This document shows, one piece after another, positions 29,422-38,573 of a DNA stretch of 64,000 bases. Source of the DNA: JBAWYM01 sp037143575 (GTDB lineage Bacteria; Patescibacteriota; Gracilibacteria; Peribacterales; Peribacteraceae); the NCBI GenBank assembly GCA_037143575.1, contig JBAWYM010000001.1, positions 9,753-73,752 of the forward strand. The letters are read 5' to 3'. Position 1 is the first letter of the stretch; each line of letters starts with the position of its first letter. A program made the translations under genes and the position numbers. The notes beneath the pieces were generated by a model. It had not been told where the DNA came from, searched no databases, and worked only from the letters and a program-made list of their open reading frames with translations.

Positions 29422-31098
29422 ATGTCTTCTGTTTGTCTCCAGTGTGGATCGGCTTTCGACATATCCAAGGATGATCTCGACTTCTACACTCTTGTCTCAC
29501 CGGTGTTTCTAGGGAAGAAAGAACTGATCCCGCCGCCCACCCTCTGCCCACGCTGCCGCCTCCAGCGCAGACTCGCTTTCCGCAATCAGATCTTCGTCTA
29601 CCAGCGACCATCGTCCATCACCGGCAAAACCGTCTTCTCCCGCTTCACTCCTGATGTCCCCTTCCCTGTGGTGGAGAATGACTGGTGGTACGGCAATGCT
29701 TGGGATGCGACGTCGCTGGGACGAGACTTCGACGACCATTATTCTTTCTTCGAACAATTCCTCACGCTGCGAAACGTCGTCCCGCACCGTACCCTCTCCC
29801 TCCATCAGGCCGAGAACTGCGACTACTGCAACAATGCGACAGGGATCAAGAACTGCTACCTCACCTTCAATACCAACGCCGCGGAAGATTGCCTCTACTG
29901 CGAGAACTGTACCAAGGCGAAGGACTGCATCGACTGCACGTACTGTCCCGCTTCGGAGCTCTGCTATGACTGTGTCCGATCGGAGCGGTGCTACAGACTC
30001 CACAGCAGCTCCTTCTGTGAGGACTGCAGTGACAGTGCTTTCCTGACGTTTTGCTATTCCTGCAAAGACTGCTTCGGGTGCATCAACCTTTCGCACAGAC
30101 AATTCTGCGTCTTCAACGAACAGAAGACCGAAGAGGAGTACCGGACATTTCTGCTATCATTCGATGCCTCATCCTGGCAAGCACGAGAAGCGATGATAAG
30201 CCGATGCACAGAACTCTGGAAAACCCATCCGCGTCCCTCCAGCATCATCCACAATACGGAAGCCGCCGAAGGGAACCACATCCTCAATTCCAAGAACGTC
30301 TCGGGGAGCTTCTTCATCGAAGACTGTGAAGACGTGAAAAACTGCTTCAGCCTCTACGGACCCGTGAAGACCAGTCAGGACTTCTCCTTTTTCGGCAAAG
30401 ACAGCGAACTCCTCTACGAAGCCGCTCAGTGCGGCATCGGTGATAGCGCCGTCGTCCTCTCCTTCGACTGCTGGGGCAATAATAGTAACCTCCTCTACTG
30501 CTGGATGTGCGAGGGATGCCACGACTGCTTCGGCTGCGTGGGGCTCCAGAAGAAACAGTTCTGTGTCCTCAACAAGCAGTATTCCAAAGATGAGTATCAC
30601 GCCCTCGTCCCGAAGATTATTGAGCACATGCGGCAGACGAAGGAGTTCGGCGAATTCTTCCCGATGACGCTCTCGCCTATTCCCTACAACCACTCTGTCG
30701 CACAGCGCTATTTCCCGCAGACACCGGATACCACCCGCCAACAAGGTTGTGTTTGGTATGAGCAGAACACGGAGAATGTAAAACAAGCAATTGAATCATC
30801 CTCGCTACCCGACGGAGTTCCGACATCTGATGATGCCATCGTTGTGAAGAGCCTCAAAAGTGGCCGCCCCTTTCGCATCACCACGCAGGAGATCAAGCGT
30901 TATCGTCAAATGCAGGTACCTTTACCACGATGGACCTACGACGAACGCATGGAGGACCGCATCGCGATGCTCGGAGGGATCACGCTCCATGAGCGAACGT
31001 GCGATAAGACGAAGAAGCCCATGCTCACCACGTATTTACCTGATACCGAATTCCCCGTGTGGGAACGGGAGATCTATAACAGGGAGCTTCGGGGGTAG
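29422..31098 (+). CDS. Large Cys-rich zinc-ribbon/repeat protein (CPR-type)
   Basis: A 558-residue cytoplasmic protein. The N-terminus is a zinc-ribbon-like domain (CLQCGSAFDISKDDLD and LCPRCRLQRRLAFRNQ). The centre consists of Cys-spaced short repeats, C-x2-C-x4-6 (ENCDYCNNATGIKNCYLTFN; DCLYCENCTKAKDCIDCTYC), that look like a metal-bearing or beta-helical solenoid. A longer motif occurs twice, DCFGCINLSHRQFCVFNEQ and DCFGCVGLQKKQFCVLNKQ. The C-terminus has FRITTQEIKRYRQMQVPLPR and a final zinc-knuckle-like part (HERTCDKTKKPMLTTYLPDT). Proteins of this shape are frequent in CPR genomes and have no known function. ATG 29422 is preceded by TATTCT at eight bases. Confidence 0.82.
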   Translation: MSSVCLQCGSAFDISKDDLDFYTLVSPVFLGKKELIPPPTLCPRCRLQRRLAFRNQIFVYQRPSSITGKTVFSRFTPDVPFPVVENDWWYGNAWDATSLGRDFDDHYSFFEQFLTLRNVVPHRTLSLHQAENCDYCNNATGIKNCYLTFNTNAAEDCLYCENCTKAKDCIDCTYCPASELCYDCVRSERCYRLHSSSFCEDCSDSAFLTFCYSCKDCFGCINLSHRQFCVFNEQKTEEEYRTFLLSFDASSWQAREAMISRCTELWKTHPRPSSIIHNTEAAEGNHILNSKNVSGSFFIEDCEDVKNCFSLYGPVKTSQDFSFFGKDSELLYEAAQCGIGDSAVVLSFDCWGNNSNLLYCWMCEGCHDCFGCVGLQKKQFCVLNKQYSKDEYHALVPKIIEHMRQTKEFGEFFPMTLSPIPYNHSVAQRYFPQTPDTTRQQGCVWYEQNTENVKQAIESSSLPDGVPTSDDAIVVKSLKSGRPFRITTQEIKRYRQMQVPLPRWTYDERMEDRIAMLGGITLHERTCDKTKKPMLTTYLPDTEFPVWEREIYNRELRG

Positions 31099-31162
31099 AA
31101 AGAAAATCGACATGTTCCTTCTTTGCCGCTTCTCTCGCGTGTCAGGTCTTGCTACAGTGTCA

Positions 31163-31240
31163 ATGTGCCGACGTGTCCCTCGACCCCGCCTGCACTGAGC
31201 GTAGTCGAAGTGCTCGGGATGACATGGAATTGGTAGACGC
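31163..31240 (+). pseudogene. tRNA-Leu 5' remnant split by an R1 repeat
   Basis: ATGTGCCGACGTG (31163-31175) matches the start of the intact tRNA-Leu (31316) with its 5' flank, and GGAATTGGTAGACGC (31226-31240) matches the D-arm segment that follows in the intact gene. The two halves are separated by a 50-base R1 palindrome (31176-31225). Beyond 31240 the similarity stops. Confidence 0.7.
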
Positions 31241-31315
31241 CCTTCGGTTCGCTCAGGATAAACTGCGCTAGCTCATTATAGTTCATCGCTGTTGATACTT
31301 CAGAATAGGCCATGT

Positions 31316-31402
31316 GCCGACGTGGCGGAATTGGTAGACGCGCACGCTTCAGGAGCGTGTGAGAGCAATCTCTTGAGAGTTCGATTCTCTCCGTCGGCAC
31401 CA
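31316..31402 (+). tRNA. tRNA-Leu (anticodon CAG)
   Basis: Class II tRNA of 87 bases. The acceptor is GCCGACG / CGTCGGC, the anticodon arm CACGC-TTCAGGA-GCGTG has anticodon CAG (reads CUG), and the variable arm is GAGAGCAATCTCT. The T arm is GAGAGTTCGATTCTCTC, followed by discriminator A and an encoded CCA. It is flanked by partial copies of itself on both sides (31163-31240 and 31489-31504). Confidence 0.95.
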
Positions 31403-31735
31403 TCCGGCTTCGTCCCGTGCGCGGGACTGCGCCGAGATTGAACATAGTCATCACCAAAGCCACGGCGTAGCTCGCAAGCGAAGCTGGGCTCTCCGTCGGC
31501 ACCACACTTCGCGCAGCGATGTGTGCCCCGCGAAGCCCTACGGAACGAAGTGGAGTGGGGCGAAGTGGGGCATTTATAACTCAAGCTGCGCTCCGCGTGG
31601 CACAGCCACTAACTCAACGGCTGTGCTTCTTTGTATATAAGCGTTTTACGTGCCACGTGCCGCGCAGCGGTTATACGTGGCTTCAGCGGATCTAACAAAC
31701 AAAAATCGTAGCACAGCCATTAGCATCCTACAGCA
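31403..31735. other. Repeat-rich non-coding stretch after tRNA-Leu
   Basis: No gene. It contains a 16-base copy of the tRNA-Leu 3' end (CTCTCCGTCGGCACCA, 31489-31504), an R3 element (31517-31571), a GCACAGCC/GGCTGTGC pair around 31600-31630, and an R5 element (31646-31683). It appears to be a graveyard of tRNA- and repeat-derived fragments. Confidence 0.65.
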
Positions 31736-32059
31736 CTACCTCACCTTGCTCCCCGCCGGAATGTCCTTCTCTGGATGGAGAAGTATCGGATGACCGTCGA
31801 CGTCCGCAGCGATAATCATTCCATGGCTCTGGTAGCCCCTGAACATGCGAGGTTCGATATTCATGAGGATCGGCATCTCTTTGCCGACGAGCATGGAAGG
31901 ATCGATGAAGAACTCCGCCATCCCCGCTATGATCTGCCTCTCTTCACTCCCCACATCGAAGACAAACTTCAGCAGCTTGTCGGCATCGGGAACCTTCTCG
32001 ACGGATGTCACTTTGCCGATGCGAATGTCGAGTTTCTTGAAATCTTCAAAGGTGATCAT
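31736..32059 (-). CDS. tRNA-binding-domain protein (MetRS C-terminal/Trbp111-like)
   Basis: A 107-residue single-domain OB-fold protein: [20 protein letters not shown], then PDADKLLKFVFDVGSEERQI, and the GMIIAADVDGHPILLHP end. This matches the stand-alone tRNA-binding domain of Trbp111/CsaA and the C-terminal domain of methionyl-tRNA synthetase. It should dimerise and bind tRNA, possibly as a subunit in trans to a MetRS. The ATG at 32059 overlaps the end of trpA by 14 bases, so it is probably co-transcribed as the last gene of the trp operon. Confidence 0.9.
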   Translation of the reverse strand: MITFEDFKKLDIRIGKVTSVEKVPDADKLLKFVFDVGSEERQIIAGMAEFFIDPSMLVGKEMPILMNIEPRMFRGYQSHGMIIAADVDGHPILLHPEKDIPAGSKVR

Positions 32060-32879
32060 GGCTTGAAGAGGAAAAGAGAAATTCTGGTATTTCAACAGCC
32101 GGAAGGATGATGGATGCCCGCATTGCACGGCATATCTCCGCGATTTTCTGAACGTTTGGAATCTCTTTCACAATTCTGCTCGCCACGATCACGCCATCGG
32201 CTCCGGCTTGAGTCACGGCACGCACCTGCTCGGGAGTATTGATACCGAATCCGACGATCAGCGGCAGTGAGCTGTATTTACGTGCCCGTCTGATCGTCTC
32301 ACGGATCTTTTCTCCAAACACCACATCGGTGATGCCTGTCACACCGAGATATGAAACGATGTAGAGGTATCCTTCGGCGATTTCGGCGATCTTCTCCATC
32401 CGCTCGTCGGTGGTGACTTCGCTTACCAGAAAAACCGGAGCAATCCTATGGGACTTCGCAATCGGCACGACTTCCTGCGCATGTTCAAGCGGCAGATCCG
32501 CAACGAGAACGGAATTGACTCCACACTCTCGGCAATCCTGATAAAACTTTTCGATTCCCCTCTGGAGGATAAGGTTGAAGTAAATCAGGAGACCGATCGG
32601 AATCGTGGTGAAAGCGCGGACTTCCCGGAGGATTCCGAAACAATCATCGACGGTGATCCCTGCTTTGAGTGCACGGGTATCCGCGACCTGAATCACGGGA
32701 CCGTCGGCGGGCGGATCACTGAAGGGAAACCCGAGTTCCAGTGCATCGGCGCCGCTCTCGACGAGCGTGCGAATCATCTGAACAGACAGCTTCCGATCGG
32801 GATCACCGAGGACGACGAACGGAACGAACAGAGGTTTCCCTTTCCGCAGGAGTGCTAATTGATAGGGATTAGAGTTCAT
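32046..32879 (-). CDS. trpA: Tryptophan synthase alpha chain
   Basis: A 277-residue TIM-barrel protein: [20 protein letters not shown], then [20 protein letters not shown] with the catalytic Glu and Asp, later [20 protein letters not shown] and [20 protein letters not shown]. It cleaves indole-3-glycerol phosphate to indole, which is channelled to TrpB. Overlaps trpB by 11 bases, which fits translational coupling and equal expression of the two subunits. Confidence 0.97.
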   Translation of the reverse strand: MNSNPYQLALLRKGKPLFVPFVVLGDPDRKLSVQMIRTLVESGADALELGFPFSDPPADGPVIQVADTRALKAGITVDDCFGILREVRAFTTIPIGLLIYFNLILQRGIEKFYQDCRECGVNSVLVADLPLEHAQEVVPIAKSHRIAPVFLVSEVTTDERMEKIAEIAEGYLYIVSYLGVTGITDVVFGEKIRETIRRARKYSSLPLIVGFGINTPEQVRAVTQAGADGVIVASRIVKEIPNVQKIAEICRAMRASIILPAVEIPEFLFSSSSHDHL

Positions 32880-34071
32880 GGTTTTTGAGGTAATGAAGGA
32901 CATGATCGATGTCTTTGTCTCCTCTGCCTGAGAGATTGATCAGAAGGATGTCTTCTCGCTTCAGAGAAGACCCGATCTTCTGCGCGGCGGCGATCGCATG
33001 GGACGGCTCCAGCGCCGGGATGATGCCTTCCGTCTTCGTGAGGAGAAGGAACGCCGCGACGGCATCCTGATCGGTGACGGACACGTACCGCGCACGATCG
33101 ATGTCCTTGAGGTGACTATGCTCCGGACCCACGCCCGGGTAATCGAGCCCTGCGGAGATACTGTGCGCTTCCAGAATCTGCCCGTCCTTATTCTGCAGAC
33201 AGTAGCTGTAGGAGCCGTGGAGTGACCCCGGCCGTCCCATGCCGAGAGCAGCGCCATGCTTGCCGGTCTCCAGCCCTTCTCCCGCAGGTTCCACGCCGAC
33301 GAGTCGCACGTCAGGGTCATCGAGGAACGCCTTGAAGATGCCAATGGCGTTGCTCCCGCCGCCAACGCAGGCGCACACGGTATGCGGCAACTTTCCATAT
33401 CTTTCCAAGCACTGCGCTCTCGCTTCGTCGCCAATCACGCGCTGGAAGTGTGCCACGAGAGTCGGAAATGGGTGAGGACCCGCGACCGTCCCGAAGACGT
33501 AGTACGTCTCCCTGCTCCTGGCTGTCCAGTACCGCAGCGCTTCGTTGATCGCGTCCTTGAGACTCTGCGAACCGGATTCGACCGCGATCACTTCCGCTCC
33601 GAAGAGCTTCATGCGTTGGACATTGGGATACTGCCGCTGAATATCCTTCGCTCCCATAAAGATTTTTGTGGGCAGCCCGAAGAGCGCACCCGCCATAGCG
33701 GTTGCCACTCCGTGCTGTCCCGCTCCAGTCTCGGCGATCAGCTCCTTCTTCCCCATGCGCAAAGCAAGCAGAGCCTGCCCGAGGACATTGTTCGTCTTGT
33801 GCGCTCCGCCATGGAGCAAATCTTCGCGCTTGAGAACGACGGTGCAACCAAACAGTTTGCTCAAATTCTTCATCTCCGTGATCGGGGTCGGTCGTCCGGC
33901 GAAATCCCGGAGCATATTGCTCAGCTCCTCTTGGAACGCTGGATCATCCTTGAATTTCAAGAAGGCAGCTTCTACTTCAGTCAGAACGGGGACCAGCAGC
34001 TCTGAAACATAACAGCCGCCGTATGCCTGTCCAGAGTTATTTGAAGGCCCGAAGTTTCCGAGTGTTTTCAT
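32869..34071 (-). CDS. trpB: Tryptophan synthase beta chain
   Basis: A 400-residue PLP enzyme of the TrpB1 type. The PLP lysine is in [20 protein letters not shown], the indole site in [20 protein letters not shown], and the phosphate loop is [19 protein letters not shown]. Later come [20 protein letters not shown] and the end [19 protein letters not shown]. It condenses indole with serine to tryptophan. The ATG at 34071 overlaps the end of trpF. Confidence 0.98.
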   Translation of the reverse strand: MKTLGNFGPSNNSGQAYGGCYVSELLVPVLTEVEAAFLKFKDDPAFQEELSNMLRDFAGRPTPITEMKNLSKLFGCTVVLKREDLLHGGAHKTNNVLGQALLALRMGKKELIAETGAGQHGVATAMAGALFGLPTKIFMGAKDIQRQYPNVQRMKLFGAEVIAVESGSQSLKDAINEALRYWTARSRETYYVFGTVAGPHPFPTLVAHFQRVIGDEARAQCLERYGKLPHTVCACVGGGSNAIGIFKAFLDDPDVRLVGVEPAGEGLETGKHGAALGMGRPGSLHGSYSYCLQNKDGQILEAHSISAGLDYPGVGPEHSHLKDIDRARYVSVTDQDAVAAFLLLTKTEGIIPALEPSHAIAAAQKIGSSLKREDILLINLSGRGDKDIDHVLHYLKNHEL

Positions 34072-34661
34072 GAGAAAGATTGGGAGAAGGAGAACATCCT
34101 TTGATAATCTTTGATTCCCGGGTGAAATTCGATACCGCGAGCCGTGTCCACGGCAAAAGGCTGAACCGCATCCGCAACTTCTCTGACATTCGCAGGAGTG
34201 AGTCCTCCGGCGAGGAAGAGTTTCGATCGAATGGCAGAAGGCAATGCCGCAACCGAAGAAAAATCCGCCTCATCTGCACCTTCCGCCTTATCCAGAAGGA
34301 AATAGGGGCAAACGGAAAGAAACGACTCCAAAGTCGCAAGATTGGGAATACCACGGAACGCCTGAATGACCGGTTTACTGATGGCTTTCACCTTTTCCAG
34401 ATCCGGTCTTCCGTGCAGCTGAACGTAATCGAGGTGGAGTGTGCGTGCGTAGTCTTCGATGACCTCAACAGAGTGATCTGCGAACACGCCCACGAATTTT
34501 GCTTTGCGAATGTCGCGACGGAGAAGCTTTGCTTCGCTCAGGGAAACTGAACGCGCGGAGGAAGGGACAAAAATCAGTCCGAGGAAATCCACGTTCAGCG
34601 CTTCCGCTGACGTAATGTCGCATCCTCGGGTCATGCCGCAAAATTTGATCTTCGGTTTCAT
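34068..34661 (-). CDS. trpF: Phosphoribosylanthranilate isomerase
   Basis: A 197-residue TIM barrel. The catalytic start is [20 protein letters not shown], followed by [40 protein letters not shown], and [20 protein letters not shown] with VDTARGIE at the end. It isomerises phosphoribosyl anthranilate to CdRP. ATG 34661 overlaps the 3' end of trpC by four bases. Confidence 0.96.
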   Translation of the reverse strand: MKPKIKFCGMTRGCDITSAEALNVDFLGLIFVPSSARSVSLSEAKLLRRDIRKAKFVGVFADHSVEVIEDYARTLHLDYVQLHGRPDLEKVKAISKPVIQAFRGIPNLATLESFLSVCPYFLLDKAEGADEADFSSVAALPSAIRSKLFLAGGLTPANVREVADAVQPFAVDTARGIEFHPGIKDYQRMFSFSQSFS

Positions 34662-35443
34662 GATTCTGGGGAGAAGCAAGAAAAAAGGGGCTTGTGGTCA
34701 CTGGCCTTCAGAAGGGATGTGCCGATGAGGAATCCCTGCACGAACGGAGCAAGACGGCGAACGTCGCGTGGAGCAGAAATGCCGCTCTCGGCAATGACGG
34801 CACGCATCGTGGGGAGCTCATCTCTGAGCATTCCCGCAAGCAATTTGGTCGTGAGGAGATTCATCTTTCCGGTGTGGAGATCACGGTTATTGATCCCCAG
34901 CAGAAGGTGTTCTCTCCGGGCGTCATTAAACGTCCGCAGAACCTCCGCAATCTTCGTAACGTCTTCCTGTGAGTGAGATTCCAGAAGCACATCGAGGCCA
35001 AGATTGAACGCACAATCCATGAGATGGCGAAGATCATCACCGGAAAGGATCGCGGCGATGAGCAGAATGGCATCCGCTCCATGCAGTGCTGCAAGGTGAA
35101 TCTGACGCTCCGAGAGAATGAACTCTTTGGCGAGGAGTGGTAGAGACGTGAGGGAGCGGACTTCGGCGAGGAGATCGAAGCCTCCGCCGAAGAACTGGTG
35201 ATCGCAAAGGATGGAGATTGCCTGGGCATGGCGGTTGAAAAGCGCCACCTGGGAAGGAACATCCTTGAGCTCCAGGAGCCTGCCACCCGAAGGCGAGATC
35301 GGCTTGATCTCCGCTATCAATGAAGGACGCTGGTTCATCACTGCAGAAACGAGAGAGGGATGATCTCTTCGTGTTGCCATAACCTCGGGAAGGAGGGCAA
35401 TCTCCTCTCTCTTGTGCGCGACGATGGCATCGAGGAGGGTCAT
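34658..35443 (-). CDS. trpC: Indole-3-glycerol-phosphate synthase
   Basis: A 261-residue TIM barrel: MTLLDAIVAHKREEIALLPE at the start, the catalytic lysine in PSLIAEIKPISPSGGRLLEL, LLAKEFILSERQIHLAALHG, then LLGINNRDLHTGKMNLLTTK and VIAESGISAPRDVRRLAPFV. It converts CdRP to indole-3-glycerol phosphate. The upstream extension of the frame overlaps trpGD in another frame and is not part of the gene. Confidence 0.97.
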   Translation of the reverse strand: MTLLDAIVAHKREEIALLPEVMATRRDHPSLVSAVMNQRPSLIAEIKPISPSGGRLLELKDVPSQVALFNRHAQAISILCDHQFFGGGFDLLAEVRSLTSLPLLAKEFILSERQIHLAALHGADAILLIAAILSGDDLRHLMDCAFNLGLDVLLESHSQEDVTKIAEVLRTFNDARREHLLLGINNRDLHTGKMNLLTTKLLAGMLRDELPTMRAVIAESGISAPRDVRRLAPFVQGFLIGTSLLKASDHKPLFSCFSPES

Positions 35444-37008
35444 CGGTATTGTTGGGAAAGGTCTCGGTATCGAAGGAAGAGCGCATGTACCGCGCCGGAA
35501 TCGAGGGTTTTGCGGGCCAGAAAGAAAGCGGAGCGGAGAGACAATGCCGCACCCGCTAGAAGCAGCGCATGAGAAGCGTTCACGAGAACAAGGTTCCGTT
35601 GTGCTTCTGTTCCCTCGCCCTTCGCAACAGCAGCGAAGATCTTCGCATTCTCCTCGGCCGATCCACCTTCGATAGCGGAAGGCTGAGCAATCGGCAGACC
35701 CAAATCGGAGGGAAGGAAGAACTCTTCTTTGCCGGTCTCGGTATTCCGGATGACCGTCGGAGCGCAAACCGACACCTCATCCAGTCCATCGAGTCCCGAA
35801 ACGACAATGCCCCTGCCAATGCCGAGAATCTTCAAGCTCTCCGCCAACATTGTCGCATCCTCTGCTTTCCCCGTGCCGAGGAGCTGATGCGTGGCACCGG
35901 CGGGATTGCAGAGGGGTCCGAGGAAGTTGAAAATTGTCTTCTTGCCGTAGCGCTTGCGGAGCAGTGCGACGAAGCGCAGTGCCGGATGATGGAGAGGGGC
36001 AAAGAGGAAAACGATTCCAAGCTCATCGAATAACCGTCGTTCCGCTTCGGGCGAAAGCATGATATTCACCCCCAGATGTTTCAGGAGATCGAAGCAACCG
36101 CAGTTCCCGCTCGCCGATCTGTTCCCGTGCTTGGCAACCTTCCCTCCTGCCGCGGCGACGAGGAAAGCTGTCAGAGTAGAAGTGTTGATTGTCCTCTTGC
36201 CGCTGCCTCCGGTGCCACAGGTATCGATGGCCTCTGTACCAAGAGAAACAGGAACCATACGTTTCCTCAGAGCCAGTACTCCGTCAGCGAGAACGTCAGG
36301 GGTCATAGGAAGTTGGACCAATTTCTGAAAAGCCTGATTTCTCTGATCTTCAGAAGTTGCCTCAGAAAGAAGTAGATAGAGCAATGATTCGATGGATTGA
36401 TGATCCGTTTCCTCCCTTGTAGATGAGGCCAGCGAAAGAAAGTTTTTGAGTATGCTCTTCCCTGACGGTGTGCCAATCGACTCCGGATGGAACTGTACAC
36501 CGAAGAGCGGCAGGGACTCGTGCTCCATCGCCATCACGACCCCGTCCTCTGTCTCTGCAGTGACATGAAACTCTGGCGGTAGGGTTTCCGGTTCGACACA
36601 GAGCGAGTGGTAGCGCATAGCCTCGAATCCATCGACAATTCCGGCGAAGAGCGGACTGCTATGACGGAGCTGAATACTCGATGCCTTGCCGTGAAATACG
36701 GAGGGTGCTCTGGAGACGGTCGCCCCGAAGTGCTTGCCGAGCACTTGATGACCCAGGCACACGCCGAGGAGAGGGATCTTCTCTGCGGCGGCGTAATCGA
36801 TGAGCTCCTCCGAAATCCCGATATCCCGCTTCGTCGAGGGATTCCCAGGACCCGGACTGATGATGATGTGCGTGAAATGCAGACGACGAATATCGTCGAT
36901 ACTCACGGCATCGTTGCATTCGACGATCGGGTTACCGCCAAGTTCTCCGATCTCCTGATAGAGATTGAAAGTGAAAGAATCGTAGTTATCGAGGATGAGA
37001 GTTTTCAT
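35440..37008 (-). CDS. trpGD: Fused anthranilate synthase glutaminase / anthranilate phosphoribosyltransferase
   Basis: A 522-residue fusion. Residues 1-195 are the TrpG glutaminase: LILDNYDSFTFNLYQEIGEL, the oxyanion strand IIISPGPGNPSTKRDIGISE, nucleophile PLLGVCLGHQVLGKHFG and LFGVQFHPESIGTPSG. Residues about 205-522 are TrpD: EAIDTCGTGGSGKRTINTST with the PRPP loop, AKHGNRSASGNCGCFDLLKH, and FNFLGPLCNPAGATHQLLG. It delivers ammonia to TrpE and then transfers phosphoribose from PRPP to anthranilate. This fusion is known from enterics and several other groups. ATG 37008 overlaps trpE by four bases. Confidence 0.97.
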   Translation of the reverse strand: MKTLILDNYDSFTFNLYQEIGELGGNPIVECNDAVSIDDIRRLHFTHIIISPGPGNPSTKRDIGISEELIDYAAAEKIPLLGVCLGHQVLGKHFGATVSRAPSVFHGKASSIQLRHSSPLFAGIVDGFEAMRYHSLCVEPETLPPEFHVTAETEDGVVMAMEHESLPLFGVQFHPESIGTPSGKSILKNFLSLASSTREETDHQSIESLLYLLLSEATSEDQRNQAFQKLVQLPMTPDVLADGVLALRKRMVPVSLGTEAIDTCGTGGSGKRTINTSTLTAFLVAAAGGKVAKHGNRSASGNCGCFDLLKHLGVNIMLSPEAERRLFDELGIVFLFAPLHHPALRFVALLRKRYGKKTIFNFLGPLCNPAGATHQLLGTGKAEDATMLAESLKILGIGRGIVVSGLDGLDEVSVCAPTVIRNTETGKEEFFLPSDLGLPIAQPSAIEGGSAEENAKIFAAVAKGEGTEAQRNLVLVNASHALLLAGAALSLRSAFFLARKTLDSGAVHALFLRYRDLSQQYR

Positions 37009-38411
37009 GATGCGCTGTGGGAAGTATTTGCTAATTGCAAAGCCGCAAGGCAGCTCCTCGCTTTGTGCAGACATTCATCATCCTCATGTTCCGGAACGCT
37101 ATCTTTGACGATCCCCGCCCCTACCCGAAGGCTGATGGAATCGTTCTGAAAGAGCATTGTCCTAATCGTGATCGCGAAATCGAGGTTGCCCGAGAGATCG
37201 ATGTACCCGAACGCCCCGCCGTAGACCCCTCTCGGAGAACGCTCCAGACGACGAATGATCTCCATCGCCCGGACTTTCGGCGCACCCGTGAGAGTCCCGG
37301 CCGGAAAGACCGACCGCACGACATCGAGCGATGTTTTGTCCGATCGTACCTGTCCGACAATCTCCGAGACGAGGTGGTAGACGTGCGCGTACTGCTCGAT
37401 GTGCACGGGATCCCGCACCTTCACCGAGCCGATCTCCGCGACCCTCCCCACATCATTCCTCCCGAGATCGACAAGCATCTGGTGCTCGCAGAGCTCCTTC
37501 TCATCATGGAGAAGATCTTCCTGTGATGCTTCGTCTTTCACTGCGTCTCCCGTCCTCTTCCGTGTTCCGGCGATGGGTCGGTAGAGAATCTGCCGCCCTT
37601 CGACGCGTACGAGCGTTTCCGGTGAAGCTCCGACGATAATGAATGCGGGTGTCTGGAAGTAATACATGTACGGCGAAGGATTGATCCTTCGAAGCTCTTC
37701 GTAGACGCGATCAGGGGGAACAGTGCTGGGCATACGCAATTCCTGGCTCAGGACGACTTGGAATGCCTCGCCGGAAAGAATCTCTTCCTGGATGTTCTGT
37801 ACGGATGCACAGAAATCCTCTCGCGATGTCTGACGATACGGTTCGATCTCTTCGAGAGTCGGCATGAGTACAGAAGGCTCGGCAACGCCGTCTTTCCACT
37901 TCCGATCATCGAAGAAAGGTGATGAGAGAATGATGCGTTCGATCTCGTAAAGATCTTCTTTCGAGTCTTCGTGTGTGATCATGGTAATCTCTTGAGCGGC
38001 ATGGTCGATCTTCAAGATGACCTCCGGAAGAATGAATAATGCATCGGGAATGGTTGGGTCAGGAGTCAATTCAATGAATTCAAACTGGCGCGCTGCTTCG
38101 TAACTTAGAAATCCGACGTAGCCCATTCGTAGCCGTGTATCGTTCGTTCCAGATCCGATCAATCCCTGAAAGACCGAAAGAACATCGTGAACTTTCCCAT
38201 CCGGAATGTACCGGGATCCACGGACTTCGCCATTCTGCACGGTGAGCACGTCACGCGCCCCCAAGCAGACGAACGAGAGATCGTTATTGCCCTTGCGATC
38301 CGCAGATTCCAGGAGTGCGCAGTAATCGCGCTTGATCCCCAGTTTCCGCAGGAGGAAGAGTGGATCGCAGTGCTGAGGCCGGAGGGTGGTGAAGGTGAGA
38401 GGGAAGTCCAT
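37005..38411 (-). CDS. trpE: Anthranilate synthase component I
   Basis: A 468-residue chorismate-utilising enzyme. The N-terminal CALLESADRKG has the L-L-E-S element of the tryptophan feedback site. The catalytic part shows PYMYYFQTPAFIIVGASPET, ILYRPIAGTRKRTGDAVKDE, QMLVDLGRNDVGRVAEIGSV, FPAGTLTGAPKVRAMEIIRR and VGAGIVKDSVPEHEDDECLH. It makes anthranilate from chorismate with ammonia from TrpG. Its start ATG 38411 is preceded by a C/T-rich tract. The trpL leader and attenuator lie 39-155 bases upstream. Confidence 0.97.
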   Translation of the reverse strand: MDFPLTFTTLRPQHCDPLFLLRKLGIKRDYCALLESADRKGNNDLSFVCLGARDVLTVQNGEVRGSRYIPDGKVHDVLSVFQGLIGSGTNDTRLRMGYVGFLSYEAARQFEFIELTPDPTIPDALFILPEVILKIDHAAQEITMITHEDSKEDLYEIERIILSSPFFDDRKWKDGVAEPSVLMPTLEEIEPYRQTSREDFCASVQNIQEEILSGEAFQVVLSQELRMPSTVPPDRVYEELRRINPSPYMYYFQTPAFIIVGASPETLVRVEGRQILYRPIAGTRKRTGDAVKDEASQEDLLHDEKELCEHQMLVDLGRNDVGRVAEIGSVKVRDPVHIEQYAHVYHLVSEIVGQVRSDKTSLDVVRSVFPAGTLTGAPKVRAMEIIRRLERSPRGVYGGAFGYIDLSGNLDFAITIRTMLFQNDSISLRVGAGIVKDSVPEHEDDECLHKARSCLAALQLANTSHSAS

Positions 38412-38443
38412 GGGAGAGGGTCGGGGTGAGGGAATTGAGAAAC

Positions 38444-38473
38444 AAAAAAAGCCCCTCCGCTCAGGGAAGGGCT
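38444..38473 (-). terminator. trp attenuator terminator
   Basis: Minus strand AGCCCTTCC (38473-38465), loop CTGAGC, GGAGGGGCT (38458-38450), seven T (38450-38444). Its 5' arm can instead pair with GGTAAGGGT (region 2, within 38488-38501). Confidence 0.9.
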
Positions 38474-38497
38474 TTGGATTCAAAGTTCAGAGCACCC

Positions 38498-38566
38498 TTA
38501 CCGCGAAGCGAAATGTGTAAGGCTCTGCCACCAACCAAGCCGACGGGAAGTGCTGTACTTATACAC
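38498..38566 (-). CDS. trpL: trp operon leader peptide
   Basis: A 22-residue ORF starting GTG, MYKYSTSRRLGWWQSLTHFA then SR, with tandem Trp codons at residues 12-13; the L-G-W-W-Q-S core recalls the K-G-W-W-R-T-S of the enteric leader. Region 1 (38517-38527) is complementary to region 2 (38488-38501) with a three-base bulge. Region 2 is complementary to region 3 (38464-38474), and region 3 to region 4 in the terminator. Stalling at the Trp codons would free region 2 to form the antiterminator. The -10 ends eight bases before the GTG, so the leader mRNA is leaderless or nearly so. It lies directly upstream of trpE. Confidence 0.88.
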   Translation of the reverse strand: MYKYSTSRRLGWWQSLTHFASR

Positions 38567-38573
38567 CGGTACA

